IMG/VR virus record: IMGVR_UViG_3300009159_000050 | Span: 1 to 64,000 of that record | Direction: 5' to 3' (one strand) | DNA from: a virus | Length of the DNA: 64,000 nucleotides | Part shown: positions 1-7,613 of the stretch, one piece after another | Position numbering within the stretch: position 1 is the first letter of the stretch | Layout of the letters: each line of letters starts with the position of its first letter | The notes under the pieces: generated by a model | Database searches by the model: none | Told to the model about the DNA's origin: nothing | What the model saw: the letters and a program-made list of their open reading frames with translations, nothing else | Translations under genes and position numbers: made by a program

Positions 1-968
1 ATTTCTGTTGAGTTAATTGTAGTTGTTGTACCATTAACTGTTAGGTCCCCTGAAAGAACCAAAGATGTACCAGTTGCAGCACCAATGTTTGGTGTTACAA
101 GTGTTGGTGTGTTAGCAAAAACAAGTGCTCCAGTACCAGTCTCATCAGAGATGATTCCAGCAAGTTCTGAAGAAGATGTTGATGCAAGTACGTTTAGCTT
201 ATCTGTTGTTACAACAAGAGTCTTTGATGATGGAATTGTTGTTCCATTAACAGATGTAGCAGTTGCTACACCAAGTGCTGGTGTTGTAAGTGTTGGGCTT
301 GTAAGTGTCTTATTTGTAAGTGTCTGTGTGTTTGTTGTTCCAACTACTGCACCCGTTGCGCCGTGTGCTTCTGTAAGGTTGCCGTGAGTTGTAAGATTGC
401 CTGCAACTGTTGATGCTGAACCATATGCATCATATGTGTTTGCTGTTACAGAAACTGCACCTGTTGTATCGTTGTATGAAAGACCAGTTCCGACATTGTT
501 ACCAATAGCGTCCTGTGCTCTTTCATCTGTAAAGTAAAGGTTTGTGCCTTCTTCAATATCACTTGTTGTAAGTGCATTTGCTGCGCTAGTAATGTCTGAA
601 GTAAGTGCTACTGTACCAGTTGCATCTGGAAGTGTGATTGTACGGTCTGCTGTTGGGTCTGTTACTGCAAGAGTTGTTTCAAAGTTATTTGCTGTAGAGC
701 CTTCAAACTCAATGCTTGAACCAAATACTCCAACTGCTGCTGGTGCTGACCACTCTACGCCGTATGTTGCACCTGAGTTTGCTGTAAGTACTTGACCATT
801 TGTGCCAACACCTAAACGAGCTACTGCATCATCTGCACTACCTACAATCAAATCACCTTTAGCGTCAACGACACCTGCTGTGATAATATTCTTTCCATTA
901 ACAGTCGCGGTTGATCCCTCAACCACCAGTCCTGCTTTTACTCTAAAATCTTTTGTTACTGTTGCCAT
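1..968 (-). CDS. Tail-fibre-like structural protein, C-terminus cut by window edge
   Basis: The reading frame opens with an ATG at 968 preceded by an AGGAG-type ribosome binding site and stays open to base 1, so at least 322 residues are present. The N-terminus (MATVTKDFRVKAGL) followed by short repeats such as GDLIVG and VLTANS, and a low-complexity Thr/Val/Gly-rich body, is typical of tail-fibre or virion surface proteins of phages from aquatic bacteria. It is the last gene visible of a minus-strand series with the genes at 982-2240. The exact virion location cannot be told. Confidence 0.75.
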   Translation of the reverse strand, partial: MATVTKDFRVKAGLVVEGSTATVNGKNIITAGVVDAKGDLIVGSADDAVARLGVGTNGQVLTANSGATYGVEWSAPAAVGVFGSSIEFEGSTANNFETTLAVTDPTADRTITLPDATGTVALTSDITSAANALTTSDIEEGTNLYFTDERAQDAIGNNVGTGLSYNDTTGAVSVTANTYDAYGSASTVAGNLTTHGNLTEAHGATGAVVGTTNTQTLTNKTLTSPTLTTPALGVATATSVNGTTIPSSKTLVVTTDKLNVLASTSSSELAGIISDETGTGALVFANTPTLVTPNIGAATGTSLVLSGDLTVNGTTTTINSTE

Positions 969-981
969 TTTATCTCCTTAG

Positions 982-1428
982 TTAGGCCTTTAACCCAATA
1001 CGCAAATAGCGTAGGGTTATTGGTGTTTGCCCACCTACAGGAATTACAGTTAGTGAAACTGTATCCCCTGCTCTAGACACGGAGATGGTGCCAATATTCC
1101 CATCATTGTCTACTGTTCCATACTCACTGACATTTACATCTGTAGCGTCAGGGACTATGGTTAGTTCTGTGGCCCAATACTTATTTGCGCCTCCAGAAGT
1201 CTTTTTAATTGAGATCAGATACTTTACAGATCTCCACTCACTTGCTAAAAAGTTATCAAAAATTGTTGAGTTCTCAATGCCATTGATTGTAGACTCATTG
1301 TTACCATCTGAACCAAGATCTGTTGATCTTGCAGATGTGCTGTCAATCAAATCTACATAATCTGCTTGACTTGGACGGTCTCCAGTTTGAAACAGAGACT
1401 TGATGCTTGCGATTGATAATTTAGCCAT
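982..1428 (-). CDS. Putative virion structural protein, 148 aa
   Basis: The N-terminus has the pattern LSIASIKSLFQTGDRPSQ-DYVDLID, a short helical segment found at the start of many phage neck/tail accessory proteins, followed by a beta-rich C-terminal half. The start is leaderless: TATAAT ends 6 bases before the ATG on the minus strand. It sits between tail-type genes, which supports a structural role; the precise function is unknown. Confidence 0.6.
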   Translation of the reverse strand: MAKLSIASIKSLFQTGDRPSQADYVDLIDSTSARSTDLGSDGNNESTINGIENSTIFDNFLASEWRSVKYLISIKKTSGGANKYWATELTIVPDATDVNVSEYGTVDNDGNIGTISVSRAGDTVSLTVIPVGGQTPITLRYLRIGLKA

Positions 1429-1449
1429 GATTGAATTATATCATACATT

Positions 1450-1791
1450 TTAGAGTATATAGTTAGAGAAACCAATAACCTGAACGCCAATTCCTGGGGG
1501 ATTAGTTTGACTAACACCCTCAATTCCAATATTAGTTATGGTTAGTCTAAATGGAAGAATATCTGCTGGTGTAACTATTTTTGCATAGCTTACCAATCTA
1601 ATAGAATTAGATTCTGGGGCAAGATCTGATATTGTTATTATTGGAGATAGAGCTGCTGCTGAAACTACAAGCCCTAAAGCAATGTTTGAGGCTAAAGATG
1701 TTCCATTTGTTATATTTCCTGCAGTTATTCTTGGTTTAATGTCAGATATAGTTTTTTTAGTTTGTATATCTGAAATTACTGTTGTTGCCAT
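1450..1791 (-). CDS. Hypothetical protein, 113 aa, tail region
   Basis: A Ser/Ile/Thr-rich protein with no recognisable domain. It lies between two likely structural genes on the same strand, 5 bases after the gene at 1797-2240, so it is probably co-transcribed and virion-related. No motif allows a function. Confidence 0.5.
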   Translation of the reverse strand: MATTVISDIQTKKTISDIKPRITAGNITNGTSLASNIALGLVVSAAALSPIITISDLAPESNSIRLVSYAKIVTPADILPFRLTITNIGIEGVSQTNPPGIGVQVIGFSNYIL

Positions 1792-1796
1792 AGACT

Positions 1797-2240
1797 TTAT
1801 GCCTGTTCTGTTACTTCACCAAGCATAATCATTTCGCCTTGGCATACCGTCCAAACACGAGCACCATCTTTTAATTGAATATCAAAAACATCTCCAGTTA
1901 ACAATTGTTTTGATTGCGTTGCAGTTAAAGTTACTGTAAACTCTCCAGCATCATCTAGTACGGTTTGATCTGGATAAATTGTAAATAACAAGTCGTCTCC
2001 GTCATTATCTGAGTACCTTCTAAAATCTCCTGAGATAACCCAACCAGATGTATCTCCAGCGGCAGTTGTGTCGTAATCTAAAGGATTTCCTAAATCATCT
2101 TCTACATAAATTCTAAAAGATACTGTATCTCCAATTACAGCCGTCCAGTTGATAAGAGGTGGTTTATTACCAATGTTATATGTTGCTGGAGCAACTACTC
2201 CAGTAATGGGGGTTTCATTTGGGTTTCTATAGGTTGCCAT
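1797..2240 (-). CDS. Baseplate/tail beta-sandwich protein, 147 aa
   Basis: Contains the pattern P-x-I-NW-x-V-x-GD-x-xSF-x-I-x-V-E-D followed by D-x-SGW, and ends in a short strand before a motif I-x-LGEV. The same order recurs in the genes at 3823-4242 and 61800-62360, so the three are likely paralogues. This fold pattern is seen in upper-baseplate-like proteins (BppU N-terminal type). The start is leaderless (TATAAT, 6 bases, ATG). Confidence 0.6.
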   Translation of the reverse strand: MATYRNPNETPITGVVAPATYNIGNKPPLINWTAVIGDTVSFRIYVEDDLGNPLDYDTTAAGDTSGWVISGDFRRYSDNDGDDLLFTIYPDQTVLDDAGEFTVTLTATQSKQLLTGDVFDIQLKDGARVWTVCQGEMIMLGEVTEQA

Positions 2241-2382
2241 TTTTATATTATACCACTTGAAAATAGCAATTATTAACTTTTATAAAAAAATGTTATAAAG
2301 TTTGCTTTTCCTGCCAATCCCATGTTATACTTAGTTAGTGCTACCAGCAGGTAGCATCTTTAGTCTCTAGGAGGTTATTTTG

Positions 2383-2955
2383 ATGAGAAGAGATAAAAAG
2401 ATTTGGATTGGAATCCTTGCTTCAATTGGGCTGCTTGCACCACTAACAAATGCAGCCAATGCTTTAAGTACTGAGAATAATCTTAGTAAGCCATTAGTTT
2501 CTGAACCTTCAACCGCCAAAGCGGTTTTTTTGGTTTCTAAGCCTAAAAGTCTTACTAAGGTAAAAAAGAACTTAAATGTTCTACATAAATATCAAGATGC
2601 TGTTAGTCTTACAGATAGGCAACTTAAGGAGCTACTCTATGGGGTTGGCTTTCGTAAAGAAGGGCTAGTTAAAGCTTGGGCAGTTGCTAAAAAAGAGTCA
2701 AACGGAAGACCTTTGGCTTTTAACGGAAATGAAAAAACTGGCGACAACTCTTATGGTATTTTTCAGATAAATATGCTGGGAATGCTTAAAGAAAGTCGCA
2801 AAGATAAGTTTGGCATAAACTTTAATAGTGAGTTGCTAAACCCCGTTATTAATGCACAGGTTGCATACCATATGAGCAATGCTGGTAAAGACTGGTCTGC
2901 TTGGCACGGTATAACTCCAAAAACTAAAAACTGGATGAAGAAGTTTCCGTACTAA
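2383..2955 (+). CDS. Secreted lytic transglycosylase-like muralytic enzyme, 190 aa
   Basis: Residues 1-28 form a signal peptide (basic start, hydrophobic core, ending in an Ala-rich region). The C-terminal half (about 85-190) is an SLT/goose-lysozyme-type domain: AVAKKESNGRP holds the likely catalytic Glu105, followed by NSYGIFQIN and a final W-x-AWHG motif. AGGAGG at 2369-2374 lies 8 bases before the chosen ATG; a TTG one codon upstream is not needed. It is a lone plus-strand gene among minus-strand tail genes. A terminator-like hairpin lies inside its linker. It should cleave peptidoglycan glycan strands, in lysis or entry. Confidence 0.8.
   Translation: MRRDKKIWIGILASIGLLAPLTNAANALSTENNLSKPLVSEPSTAKAVFLVSKPKSLTKVKKNLNVLHKYQDAVSLTDRQLKELLYGVGFRKEGLVKAWAVAKKESNGRPLAFNGNEKTGDNSYGIFQINMLGMLKESRKDKFGINFNSELLNPVINAQVAYHMSNAGKDWSAWHGITPKTKNWMKKFPY
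2511..2531 (+). terminator. Terminator-like hairpin inside the transglycosylase gene
   Basis: AACCGC (2511-2516), a 4-base loop, GCGGTT (2521-2526), then five more T (seven T in all). This has the form of an intrinsic terminator but lies at codons 43-49, just after the signal peptide. Whether it terminates is not known. Confidence 0.5.
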
Positions 2956-2965
2956 TATATAAAGG

Positions 2966-3002
2966 TACCCCCTTGGCTATCTGCCTTGGGGGTATTTTTT
3001 TT
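2966..3002 (+). terminator. Intrinsic terminator after transglycosylase gene
   Basis: TACCCCC pairs with GGGGGTA across an inner partial stem (TTGGC and GCCTT), followed by a run of T. It separates the convergent genes at 2383-2955 and 3001-3735. Confidence 0.8.
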
Positions 3003-3735
3003 ATGAAATTGCTATATACATTCCCTTAAGAAGTATGGTGCTTTCGCTATCTGCTCTTGCTTGGATTATTGCACCTTCTGATCTAATTTTTGACAAGTCT
3101 ACATATAAGGTTTGGTTAACAGACATCTCATAAGGATATTTATATTTTAACATTCCAATATATCCCGTTGGAGATTCTACTTTTGGAATATAGGTTCTTA
3201 TCCAAGCCTCAGTGCTATTTGTATCTGTAGTTAATGCTATATCATATCTGATATCTACTCTTGCCCCAACTTTTAATTGCTTAAAGTTAATTCTTTGAGT
3301 AACTGAGTTCCACAAAGATACTGATCCTTCTGGAAGAAATTTTAAAATATTATTATCTAAATCATCGTCCATGAAAATATTAACCCAACCATCATCGCCT
3401 CTATCTGGGCCAAGGAAAATTGCTTTTTTATTTTTGTTTTCATAGTACGCCCAACCAGGATATTGTCCAGATGGGCTATCGTATCCTTGTCCTCCACCTT
3501 TACCAGGATCTCCTTTTGGACCCCTTGGACCTTCTCTTCCCTCTTTGCCTTGGATTCCCCTTTCCCCTTTTTCACCCTGTGGTCCTGGAGGTCCTGCTGG
3601 TCCTACTTCACCCTTTTCGCCCTGAACTCCTGGAACAGCAACGTATTCAGTATTTGGAGAATTTGTGTTTTTGGTTGACTGAATTGCATCTGCATATTTT
3701 GCTTTTGGAGCATCCATATTTTTTGATATAGCCAT
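3001..3735 (-). CDS. Collagen-repeat tail fibre protein, 244 aa
   Basis: Residues about 33-85 are Gly-x-y triplets (for example GEKGEVGPAGPPGPQGEKGE), the collagen-like shaft common in phage fibres. A C-terminal beta-rich domain with SVSLWNS and VDIRYD segments would form the tip. Collagen repeats in phages trimerise and are usually in receptor-binding or decorative fibres. The 84-base gene at 3739-3822 ends just upstream on the same strand. Confidence 0.8.
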   Translation of the reverse strand: MAISKNMDAPKAKYADAIQSTKNTNSPNTEYVAVPGVQGEKGEVGPAGPPGPQGEKGERGIQGKEGREGPRGPKGDPGKGGGQGYDSPSGQYPGWAYYENKNKKAIFLGPDRGDDGWVNIFMDDDLDNNILKFLPEGSVSLWNSVTQRINFKQLKVGARVDIRYDIALTTDTNSTEAWIRTYIPKVESPTGYIGMLKYKYPYEMSVNQTLYVDLSKIRSEGAIIQARADSESTILLKGMYIAIS

Positions 3736-3738
3736 CTG

Positions 3739-3822
3739 CTATCTCTTTACTTTAAAAATTGTACCGTTTACCTTTATGATTGGTGGAAGCTGTACATTTG
3801 TATCTTTAATTTTAATTATCAT
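3739..3822 (-). CDS. 27-residue peptide between tail genes
   Basis: ATG at 3822 directly follows the TAA of the upstream baseplate-like gene (TAAATG). The product is short and basic, with VQLPPI and VNGTIFKVKR, two likely beta strands. A comparable tiny gene follows the paralogous baseplate-like gene at 61800-62360, supporting that both are real. Confidence 0.5.
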   Translation of the reverse strand: MIIKIKDTNVQLPPIIKVNGTIFKVKR

Positions 3823-4242
3823 TTAAGATACCCCACCTTCGCCAATACTTACTGCATTTATTGGAGACACATCTCCAAGAACACAAATTGTTCCTATTAC
3901 TGGAGTCCAAGTAAATGTTGAACCTCCGTCTGGAACTTTTGCTTGAAGGTCAAACGACAGCTCTGCAACTACAGATGTATATTTGGTACCCCAGTCTTTT
4001 GTGACTGATCCTGGGGCACTGACTGTAACCACTGAGCCATCAACTTCAACAGTTAATGCATCTAAAAGATTTACTGATGGGTCATATGCGGTGGCGGCAA
4101 ATTTCCATCCAGTAGTATCAAACTCTTCAACTTCGTCATTTTCAAGAAATGAAACGGTAAATGAAGCATAATCTCCACGAACAACAGTCCATTGAATATT
4201 AGCTGGGGTTGCCCCAAATTTTTCTATTGTAGGTGAGCACAT
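3823..4242 (-). CDS. Baseplate/tail beta-sandwich protein, 139 aa
   Basis: Shares with 1797-2240 the order P-A-NIQWTVVRGDYASF-V-F, then DTTGWKF and a final I-x-VLGDVS. This matches a phage baseplate-type beta sandwich. Its -10 TATAAT lies 7 bases before the ATG, close to leaderless. It is followed without gap by the 27-residue gene at 3739-3822. Confidence 0.55.
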   Translation of the reverse strand: MCSPTIEKFGATPANIQWTVVRGDYASFTVSFLENDEVEEFDTTGWKFAATAYDPSVNLLDALTVEVDGSVVTVSAPGSVTKDWGTKYTSVVAELSFDLQAKVPDGGSTFTWTPVIGTICVLGDVSPINAVSIGEGGVS

Positions 4243-4269
4243 ATCAATGATTATACCATAATAAAAGAA

Positions 4270-4319
4270 TTGGTCCCTAAGCCCTGTTGGGGTGGGGTAT
4301 GCAGAAGCCTAGGAACCAA
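4270..4319. repeat. Inverted repeat in the 4243-4565 intergenic region
   Basis: TTGGTCCCTA (4270-4279) and TAGGAACCAA (4310-4319) pair with one mismatch around a G-rich loop. The rest of the 320-base gap is AT-rich and holds one copy of the box AATGTCCGTTTT at 4421, a TATACT at about 4472, and a small CCTA-AAC-TAGG hairpin followed by T at about 4503-4520. No gene is seen. Function unknown; a structured leader or small RNA is possible. Confidence 0.45.
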
Positions 4320-4565
4320 CCCATACAAATTATAACATTCGTTTATAAATAATCCAGGAAATACTAGAATTATAACTTATCGTTATACTTTTAAATCGTT
4401 ATCAAATTGTTACAATACTAAATGTCCGTTTTGTTATGTTATGTGTAATTAGCCAGGGTATTGAGTGGTGTATACTTAAAATATATAAAGAAAAGAAGTA
4501 TGCCTAAACTAGGTTTTTACAAGATAGTTTATATATTTTATATAAAGGAAAATAGGAAAATTAGG

Positions 4566-4853
4566 TTACTTAGAGTTTTTAGCAATATATGCTATAAGAA
4601 TTTCATACATGTGATCTAGCTTGTCATTATATGCTGCTCTTGTTTTGGCAGATCTTTCTTGCTCAAGCTTAATGTACTTAATCTCATCACGCATAGAGGT
4701 GCCACCATTAGTTTTAGTCTCTGCTCTAATGTCTGCTACCGCTTCTGCAATTGGCTTTACTTGAATTTTTATATACCAGCGAATTGAGCTAATTACAATT
4801 GCTCCAATTGAAAGCAATGTAAGAATGAATTGTGCCCAATCAGTATTAGTCAT
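4566..4853 (-). CDS. Small membrane protein with coiled tail, 95 aa
   Basis: One membrane span at about residues 8-28 (FILTLLSIGAIVISSI), followed by a charged helical region containing KYIKLEQER. The size and layout resemble phage holin-associated or DUF2746-like membrane proteins of actinophages, but the family cannot be fixed. A role in lysis is possible. Confidence 0.55.
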   Translation of the reverse strand: MTNTDWAQFILTLLSIGAIVISSIRWYIKIQVKPIAEAVADIRAETKTNGGTSMRDEIKYIKLEQERSAKTRAAYNDKLDHMYEILIAYIAKNSK

Positions 4854-4960
4854 AATAAAACTATTATATCATTATTTAATTTATCTTTTAAGTTCGGGCG
4901 GGGCACTTAATTCGTCGCCGAAATAGAGAACATACAAACCATCCCTAGACAACATATGGA

Positions 4961-4989
4961 TTGACTCATCCAAGCATGTCTGATACAAT
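4961..4989 (+). promoter_or_regulatory. Sigma70-like promoter for the 4999 operon
   Basis: TTGACT (4961-4966), 17 bases, TACAAT (4984-4989). The ATG at 4999 is 9 bases after the -10 box, so the leader would be about three bases or absent. Confidence 0.7.
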
Positions 4990-4998
4990 GGATTTACT

Positions 4999-5604
4999 AT
5001 GCGTGAACAAATAAAAAACATTCTACTGGACAGCTTACTGGATAAATTAAAAATACATCACTCTGTATATAGACTTCCTTGCACAAGTGAATTTCTAGAA
5101 GAGTTGGTTTCTGATGCCCTAAATGAAAACGGTATGCCAAATGACTGGAAGCCCGATAGAAGCCATAGCGTCAGCATAGACATGACTTTAGACCAGGGAG
5201 AGAGTATATCCGTCAAGTCAGGAAGATATGACCCTGTGAAGCAAACTCTAGTTATTAGCGGTTCCCGCTTGGGCAAACATGAAACACTAGAGAAGATGGT
5301 TGAGAGTGTTGCTTCTACACATGCTGATTATTATGTGTGTTTAGCAAAAGCAGAACAGGATTGGTCTTCTATACCGTCCAAAATTGAGACTAAAACCTAT
5401 TACCTATTTGTATTTGAAGCTTCAAACCTTGATTACTCAATTGAGCATTGGTCTAGAAAAGAATCTAAGCATGGAACTGGATATAAATATATAATGGAGA
5501 TACCAGGTATGTCTGCTACTATACGTCCTACTATGTCTCATCAGTTATGGACAACAGTCTCTTGTGATATCATTGATATACCGTCCAAATTGGAGATTCT
5601 ATGA
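4999..5604 (+). CDS. Restriction-endonuclease-like protein, 201 aa (putative)
   Basis: The segment SIDMTLDQGESISVKSGRYD resembles the core of PD-(D/E)xK restriction enzymes, where an Asp on one strand is followed by a strand ending in x-V-K-S-G; here the second acid appears as Glu or Ser, so the site is not textbook. The N-terminus has a helical region FLEELVSDALNENG typical of such enzymes. No methyltransferase gene is next to it. It leads a plus operon with 5601-6216. Orphan nuclease for host DNA breakdown is a possible role; it could instead be an unrelated protein. Confidence 0.4.
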   Translation: MREQIKNILLDSLLDKLKIHHSVYRLPCTSEFLEELVSDALNENGMPNDWKPDRSHSVSIDMTLDQGESISVKSGRYDPVKQTLVISGSRLGKHETLEKMVESVASTHADYYVCLAKAEQDWSSIPSKIETKTYYLFVFEASNLDYSIEHWSRKESKHGTGYKYIMEIPGMSATIRPTMSHQLWTTVSCDIIDIPSKLEIL

Positions 5605-5798
5605 GCGATGAAGTTCGTCCTTGTGATTTGTTTAATGGATCTCCTAGAAGTCCAGAAGAGCTTGAGGAATACCGTTTGAATATTTGTAGAGGCTGTGAGT
5701 TCTTTCGTAAAGGAAATCAAACTTGCAGGAAGTGTGGGTGTTTTATGAAGCTTAAAACAAAATTAGAAAAAGCAACGTGTCCGATTGGTAAGTGGTGA
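5601..5798 (+). CDS. DUF6171-like zinc-ribbon protein, 65 aa
   Basis: Four or more Cys in the order C-RGC-E-F, CRKCGCFMK, ATCP and the ending GKW are the hallmarks of a small phage/plasmid zinc-ribbon family (DUF6171-like). A paralogue is at 63523-63798 on the other strand. The ATG overlaps the previous stop (ATGA). Function unknown. Confidence 0.7.
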   Translation: MSDEVRPCDLFNGSPRSPEELEEYRLNICRGCEFFRKGNQTCRKCGCFMKLKTKLEKATCPIGKW

Positions 5799-5831
5799 TA
5801 TAGTATGTACAACAAAATGAAAGAGGATAAA

Positions 5832-6017
5832 ATGAACGAACAAGAAGCAATTGCATTTATGATGAAGTCTATAAATGAGACAAATCGTTTGCTCTCTGAG
5901 CAGTCTGGAATGTCTCCAGAGCAGATTGATCAGCAAATTGAACAAAGCAGACCTGGCATGGGTTTGATAGTCGCAGCTCTATATGCCAAGATGAAAGAAG
6001 CTAAAATAATTGCCTAA
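5832..6017 (+). CDS. Hypothetical protein, 61 aa
   Basis: Start chosen at the ATG after AAGAGG (5821-5826) rather than the ATG at 5805. The product is helical, with Met-rich AFMMKSINE and LIVAALYAKMKEA segments. It is third in the plus operon that begins at 4999. No family recognised. Confidence 0.5.
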   Translation: MNEQEAIAFMMKSINETNRLLSEQSGMSPEQIDQQIEQSRPGMGLIVAALYAKMKEAKIIA

Positions 6018-6216
6018 GTATACCTATACCGTGAATAAAGATGCGGTTGAAACTGCCTTTGTGTCAAATACTGGAATGAACATTTATGAACACTTAGGAA
6101 ATGTAGATTTTAGTAAAGCAACATTAACTGTTGATGCAAAGGATGCAGATGAGTCAGAAGCTATTCGTAAGGGTGTTACAGATATCCGCATGTGGAATCT
6201 AAAGTCAGAAGTTTAA
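6010..6216 (+). CDS. Hypothetical protein, 68 aa, TTG start
   Basis: The only in-frame start is TTG at 6010, overlapping the previous gene by 8 bases. The product begins KYTYTVNKDAVETAF and is predicted as mixed alpha/beta. Its end overlaps the convergent gene at 6205-6393. Confidence 0.45.
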   Translation: MPKYTYTVNKDAVETAFVSNTGMNIYEHLGNVDFSKATLTVDAKDADESEAIRKGVTDIRMWNLKSEV

Positions 6217-6393
6217 ACTTTCTTGTTCCCAGAATTTTTCTCTACCCATATTGTCTGTTTCTATCATAGGGGTTGATTCTGTTTTGCATTGGCAGTTCTC
6301 ACATACCGTTTCTGAAAAAATCTTTGTAGAGAGGTTTGCCCAAGCTGGTTCATTTACCTCAACCCAGTTTTCAAAGTTTTCTAATATACCCAT
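6205..6393 (-). CDS. Hypothetical protein, 62 aa, leaderless
   Basis: ATG at 6393 lies exactly 6 bases after TATAAT on the minus strand, so the longer upstream frame was not used. The product has a CENCQCK cluster that could bind zinc and an acidic Trp-rich start (WVEVNEPAW). Function unknown. Confidence 0.55.
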   Translation of the reverse strand: MGILENFENWVEVNEPAWANLSTKIFSETVCENCQCKTESTPMIETDNMGREKFWEQESLNF

Positions 6394-6616
6394 GTTTCTA
6401 TTATACACGAAATCTGAAAATTTTTGTAAAAACCAAAATAGCAAAAATCTGAATATTTTCTAGATGTGTATGATACATATAATAAAAAAATAAATAAAAA
6501 AATAATAGTGAGCACACCATGGGAGTGCCTGCATTGTAACTAGTACCAGTGCCATCTTTGTAATGGTGAGGCATAGCCACCCCCTACCGTATTTGATCAG
6601 TAGGGGAGTGCCATGT
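6394..6616. other. Gene-free stretch
   Basis: Holds an AT-rich run (about 6475-6505) and a hairpin CCCCTAC/GTAGGGG near 6580-6606 that follows the minus-strand gene ending at 6617. A minus-strand frame here has poor codon character and no start signal and is not called. Confidence 0.4.
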
Positions 6617-6793
6617 CTAAAAGGTATCCCCCTGCATGTATCCGTCAATACATAATAGATCGCATGTAATTTTTACACGTTGGTTAGGGTGTAGCGTTGA
6701 TTGAAATACCTCAATGAAATCGTATACCTCTTGCTTAGTCATGAGGTTGATGTTCTTAGTATTGCCAGACATTGTTGTTAGTGTTACTTTCAT
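6617..6793 (-). CDS. Small protein, 58 aa, paralogue of 9045-9239
   Basis: ATG at 6793 directly follows the TAA of the upstream gene. The product aligns along its length with the 9045 protein: both have a K-V/L-x-L-x-T-x-SG start, a middle T/S-K-x-x-V-x-x-FI and V-K-I/V-x-CD-x-L-x-I-x-G-x-x-x-G. Function unknown. Its presence in an operon facing away from the putative origin mirrors the plus-strand set. Confidence 0.65.
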   Translation of the reverse strand: MKVTLTTMSGNTKNINLMTKQEVYDFIEVFQSTLHPNQRVKITCDLLCIDGYMQGDTF

Positions 6794-6922
6794 TTAATTT
6801 CCTTTGTTAGTGCATGAGCATTGGTTAATTGTAATTGTGTTACCCTGACGGATAGCGGTGGCGAGTGTGTCACACTCTATGCAGATGAATATAGAACCTA
6901 ATTCGTCCATGATGTTACCCAT
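6794..6922 (-). CDS. Tiny cysteine-containing protein, 42 aa
   Basis: ATG at 6922 follows the stop of 6925-7107 by two bases. Cys pairs ICIEC and CSC could bind a metal, as in a one-knuckle zinc ribbon. No family recognised. Confidence 0.5.
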   Translation of the reverse strand: MGNIMDELGSIFICIECDTLATAIRQGNTITINQCSCTNKGN

Positions 6923-6924
6923 TC

Positions 6925-7107
6925 TTAGATCTCCCTAACGGAAGTCTCTAGGACTATCCAACCATGAGAGACTTTCTCATCAAGGTAATCGTTAATAGAT
7001 TCCTCAGACTGGAATAATCCACCTAGGTTAGTAGATGAGTAATTTCCTTTAGGAAATTCTCCGCTCCATGATAGAACGTATTGTTTAGTAGTAGTTAATG
7101 TAGTCAT
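6925..7107 (-). CDS. Small protein, 60 aa, paralogue of 7670-7855
   Basis: Shares with the divergent 7670 gene MTTL-TTKQ-VLSW-G, SSTNLGGLF and a final SHGWIVLETSV. The bases just before both ATGs (AAAGAAAGGTGGTC) are also conserved, so gene and leader were duplicated together. Its promoter is at 7233-7261. Function unknown; the C-terminal GW motif suggests a small alpha/beta fold. Confidence 0.7.
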   Translation of the reverse strand: MTTLTTTKQYVLSWSGEFPKGNYSSTNLGGLFQSEESINDYLDEKVSHGWIVLETSVREI

Positions 7108-7232
7108 TTGATGACCACCTTTCTTTTAATGTGATAGACCTTGTGTCTATCGCTTTTCTTGACCTAGGTTATTTGCCTATCTTATTTGATAGGGCTCACT
7201 AGGATTTGTTATTTAATTTTTTTGATACTGTA

Positions 7233-7261
7233 AGTATAGCACAAAAATGTCAAAAAGTCAA
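7233..7261 (-). promoter_or_regulatory. Sigma70-like promoter for the 7107-6617 operon
   Basis: On the minus strand TTGACT, 17 bases, TATACT. A leader of about 120 bases with hairpins follows before the ATG at 7107. Confidence 0.75.
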
Positions 7262-7325
7262 GTTTAGACACGGACAAATTGGACATTTTCTGTGTGATCT
7301 CCGTCACATTTTGGCCCGAGCAAAA

Positions 7326-7464
7326 ATGACCAGTCTTGGGCTTACCTGCTTATGACCAGTCTTAGGTTCCCCCGCTCATGACTGGTCTTAGGCTCCCCAG
7401 CTCATGACCAGTCTTGTGCATATGCGCCTATGACCATTCTGGGTGCATGCGCTCATGACCAGTC
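7326..7464. repeat. Six 26-bp iterons
   Basis: Copies of ATGACCAGTC begin at 7326, 7352, 7378, 7404, 7430 and 7455, spaced 26, 26, 26, 26 and 25 bases. The third copy reads ATGACTGGTC, the fifth ATGACCATTC. The core GAC-YR-GTC is itself a near palindrome, as expected for a dimeric binding protein. Two more copies 26 bases apart are at 8352 and 8378. Confidence 0.85.
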
Positions 7465-7470
7465 AAAATA

Positions 7471-7613
7471 CCTCGGGCCCCAAAAAGTTATCCACATGAT
7501 GTAGATCACATCTTAAATCACGCTCAAGTTATCCACATGACCTACATCACATTTCAAAATGTCCGTTTTGTCATAGTTACTGGCTAGTAGATGTCAGACC
7601 CCTCTGCTATAAT
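7471..7613 (+). promoter_or_regulatory. DnaA boxes, CRP-like sites and RecA-NDp-type promoter before 7670
   Basis: Two TTATCCACA boxes (7488, 7529) each overlap a CATGA-N6-TCACA site. The box AATGTCCGTTTT is at 7558-7569. TGTCAG at 7592-7597 and TATAAT at 7608-7613 are spaced as in the actinobacterial RecA-NDp consensus (TGTCRGTG-N8-TANNNT). Confidence 0.7.

Noticed and set aside
85-387. Plus-strand open frames opposite the tail-fibre gene at 1-968
   Set aside because: They mirror the low-complexity repeats of the minus-strand gene and lack start signals.
3357-3575. Minus- and plus-strand frames inside the collagen gene
   Set aside because: They are frameshifted readings of the Gly-x-y repeats.
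6460-6648. Minus-strand frame of 62 codons
   Set aside because: It overlaps the end of the 6617 gene, has no start signal and a composition of random AT-rich sequence.
7326-7464. Six regular repeats that look like a CRISPR array
   Set aside because: The conserved part is only 10 bases, the period is 26 bases with no true spacers, and no cas gene is near; the Cas4-like nuclease at 52131 is far away and typical of phages.
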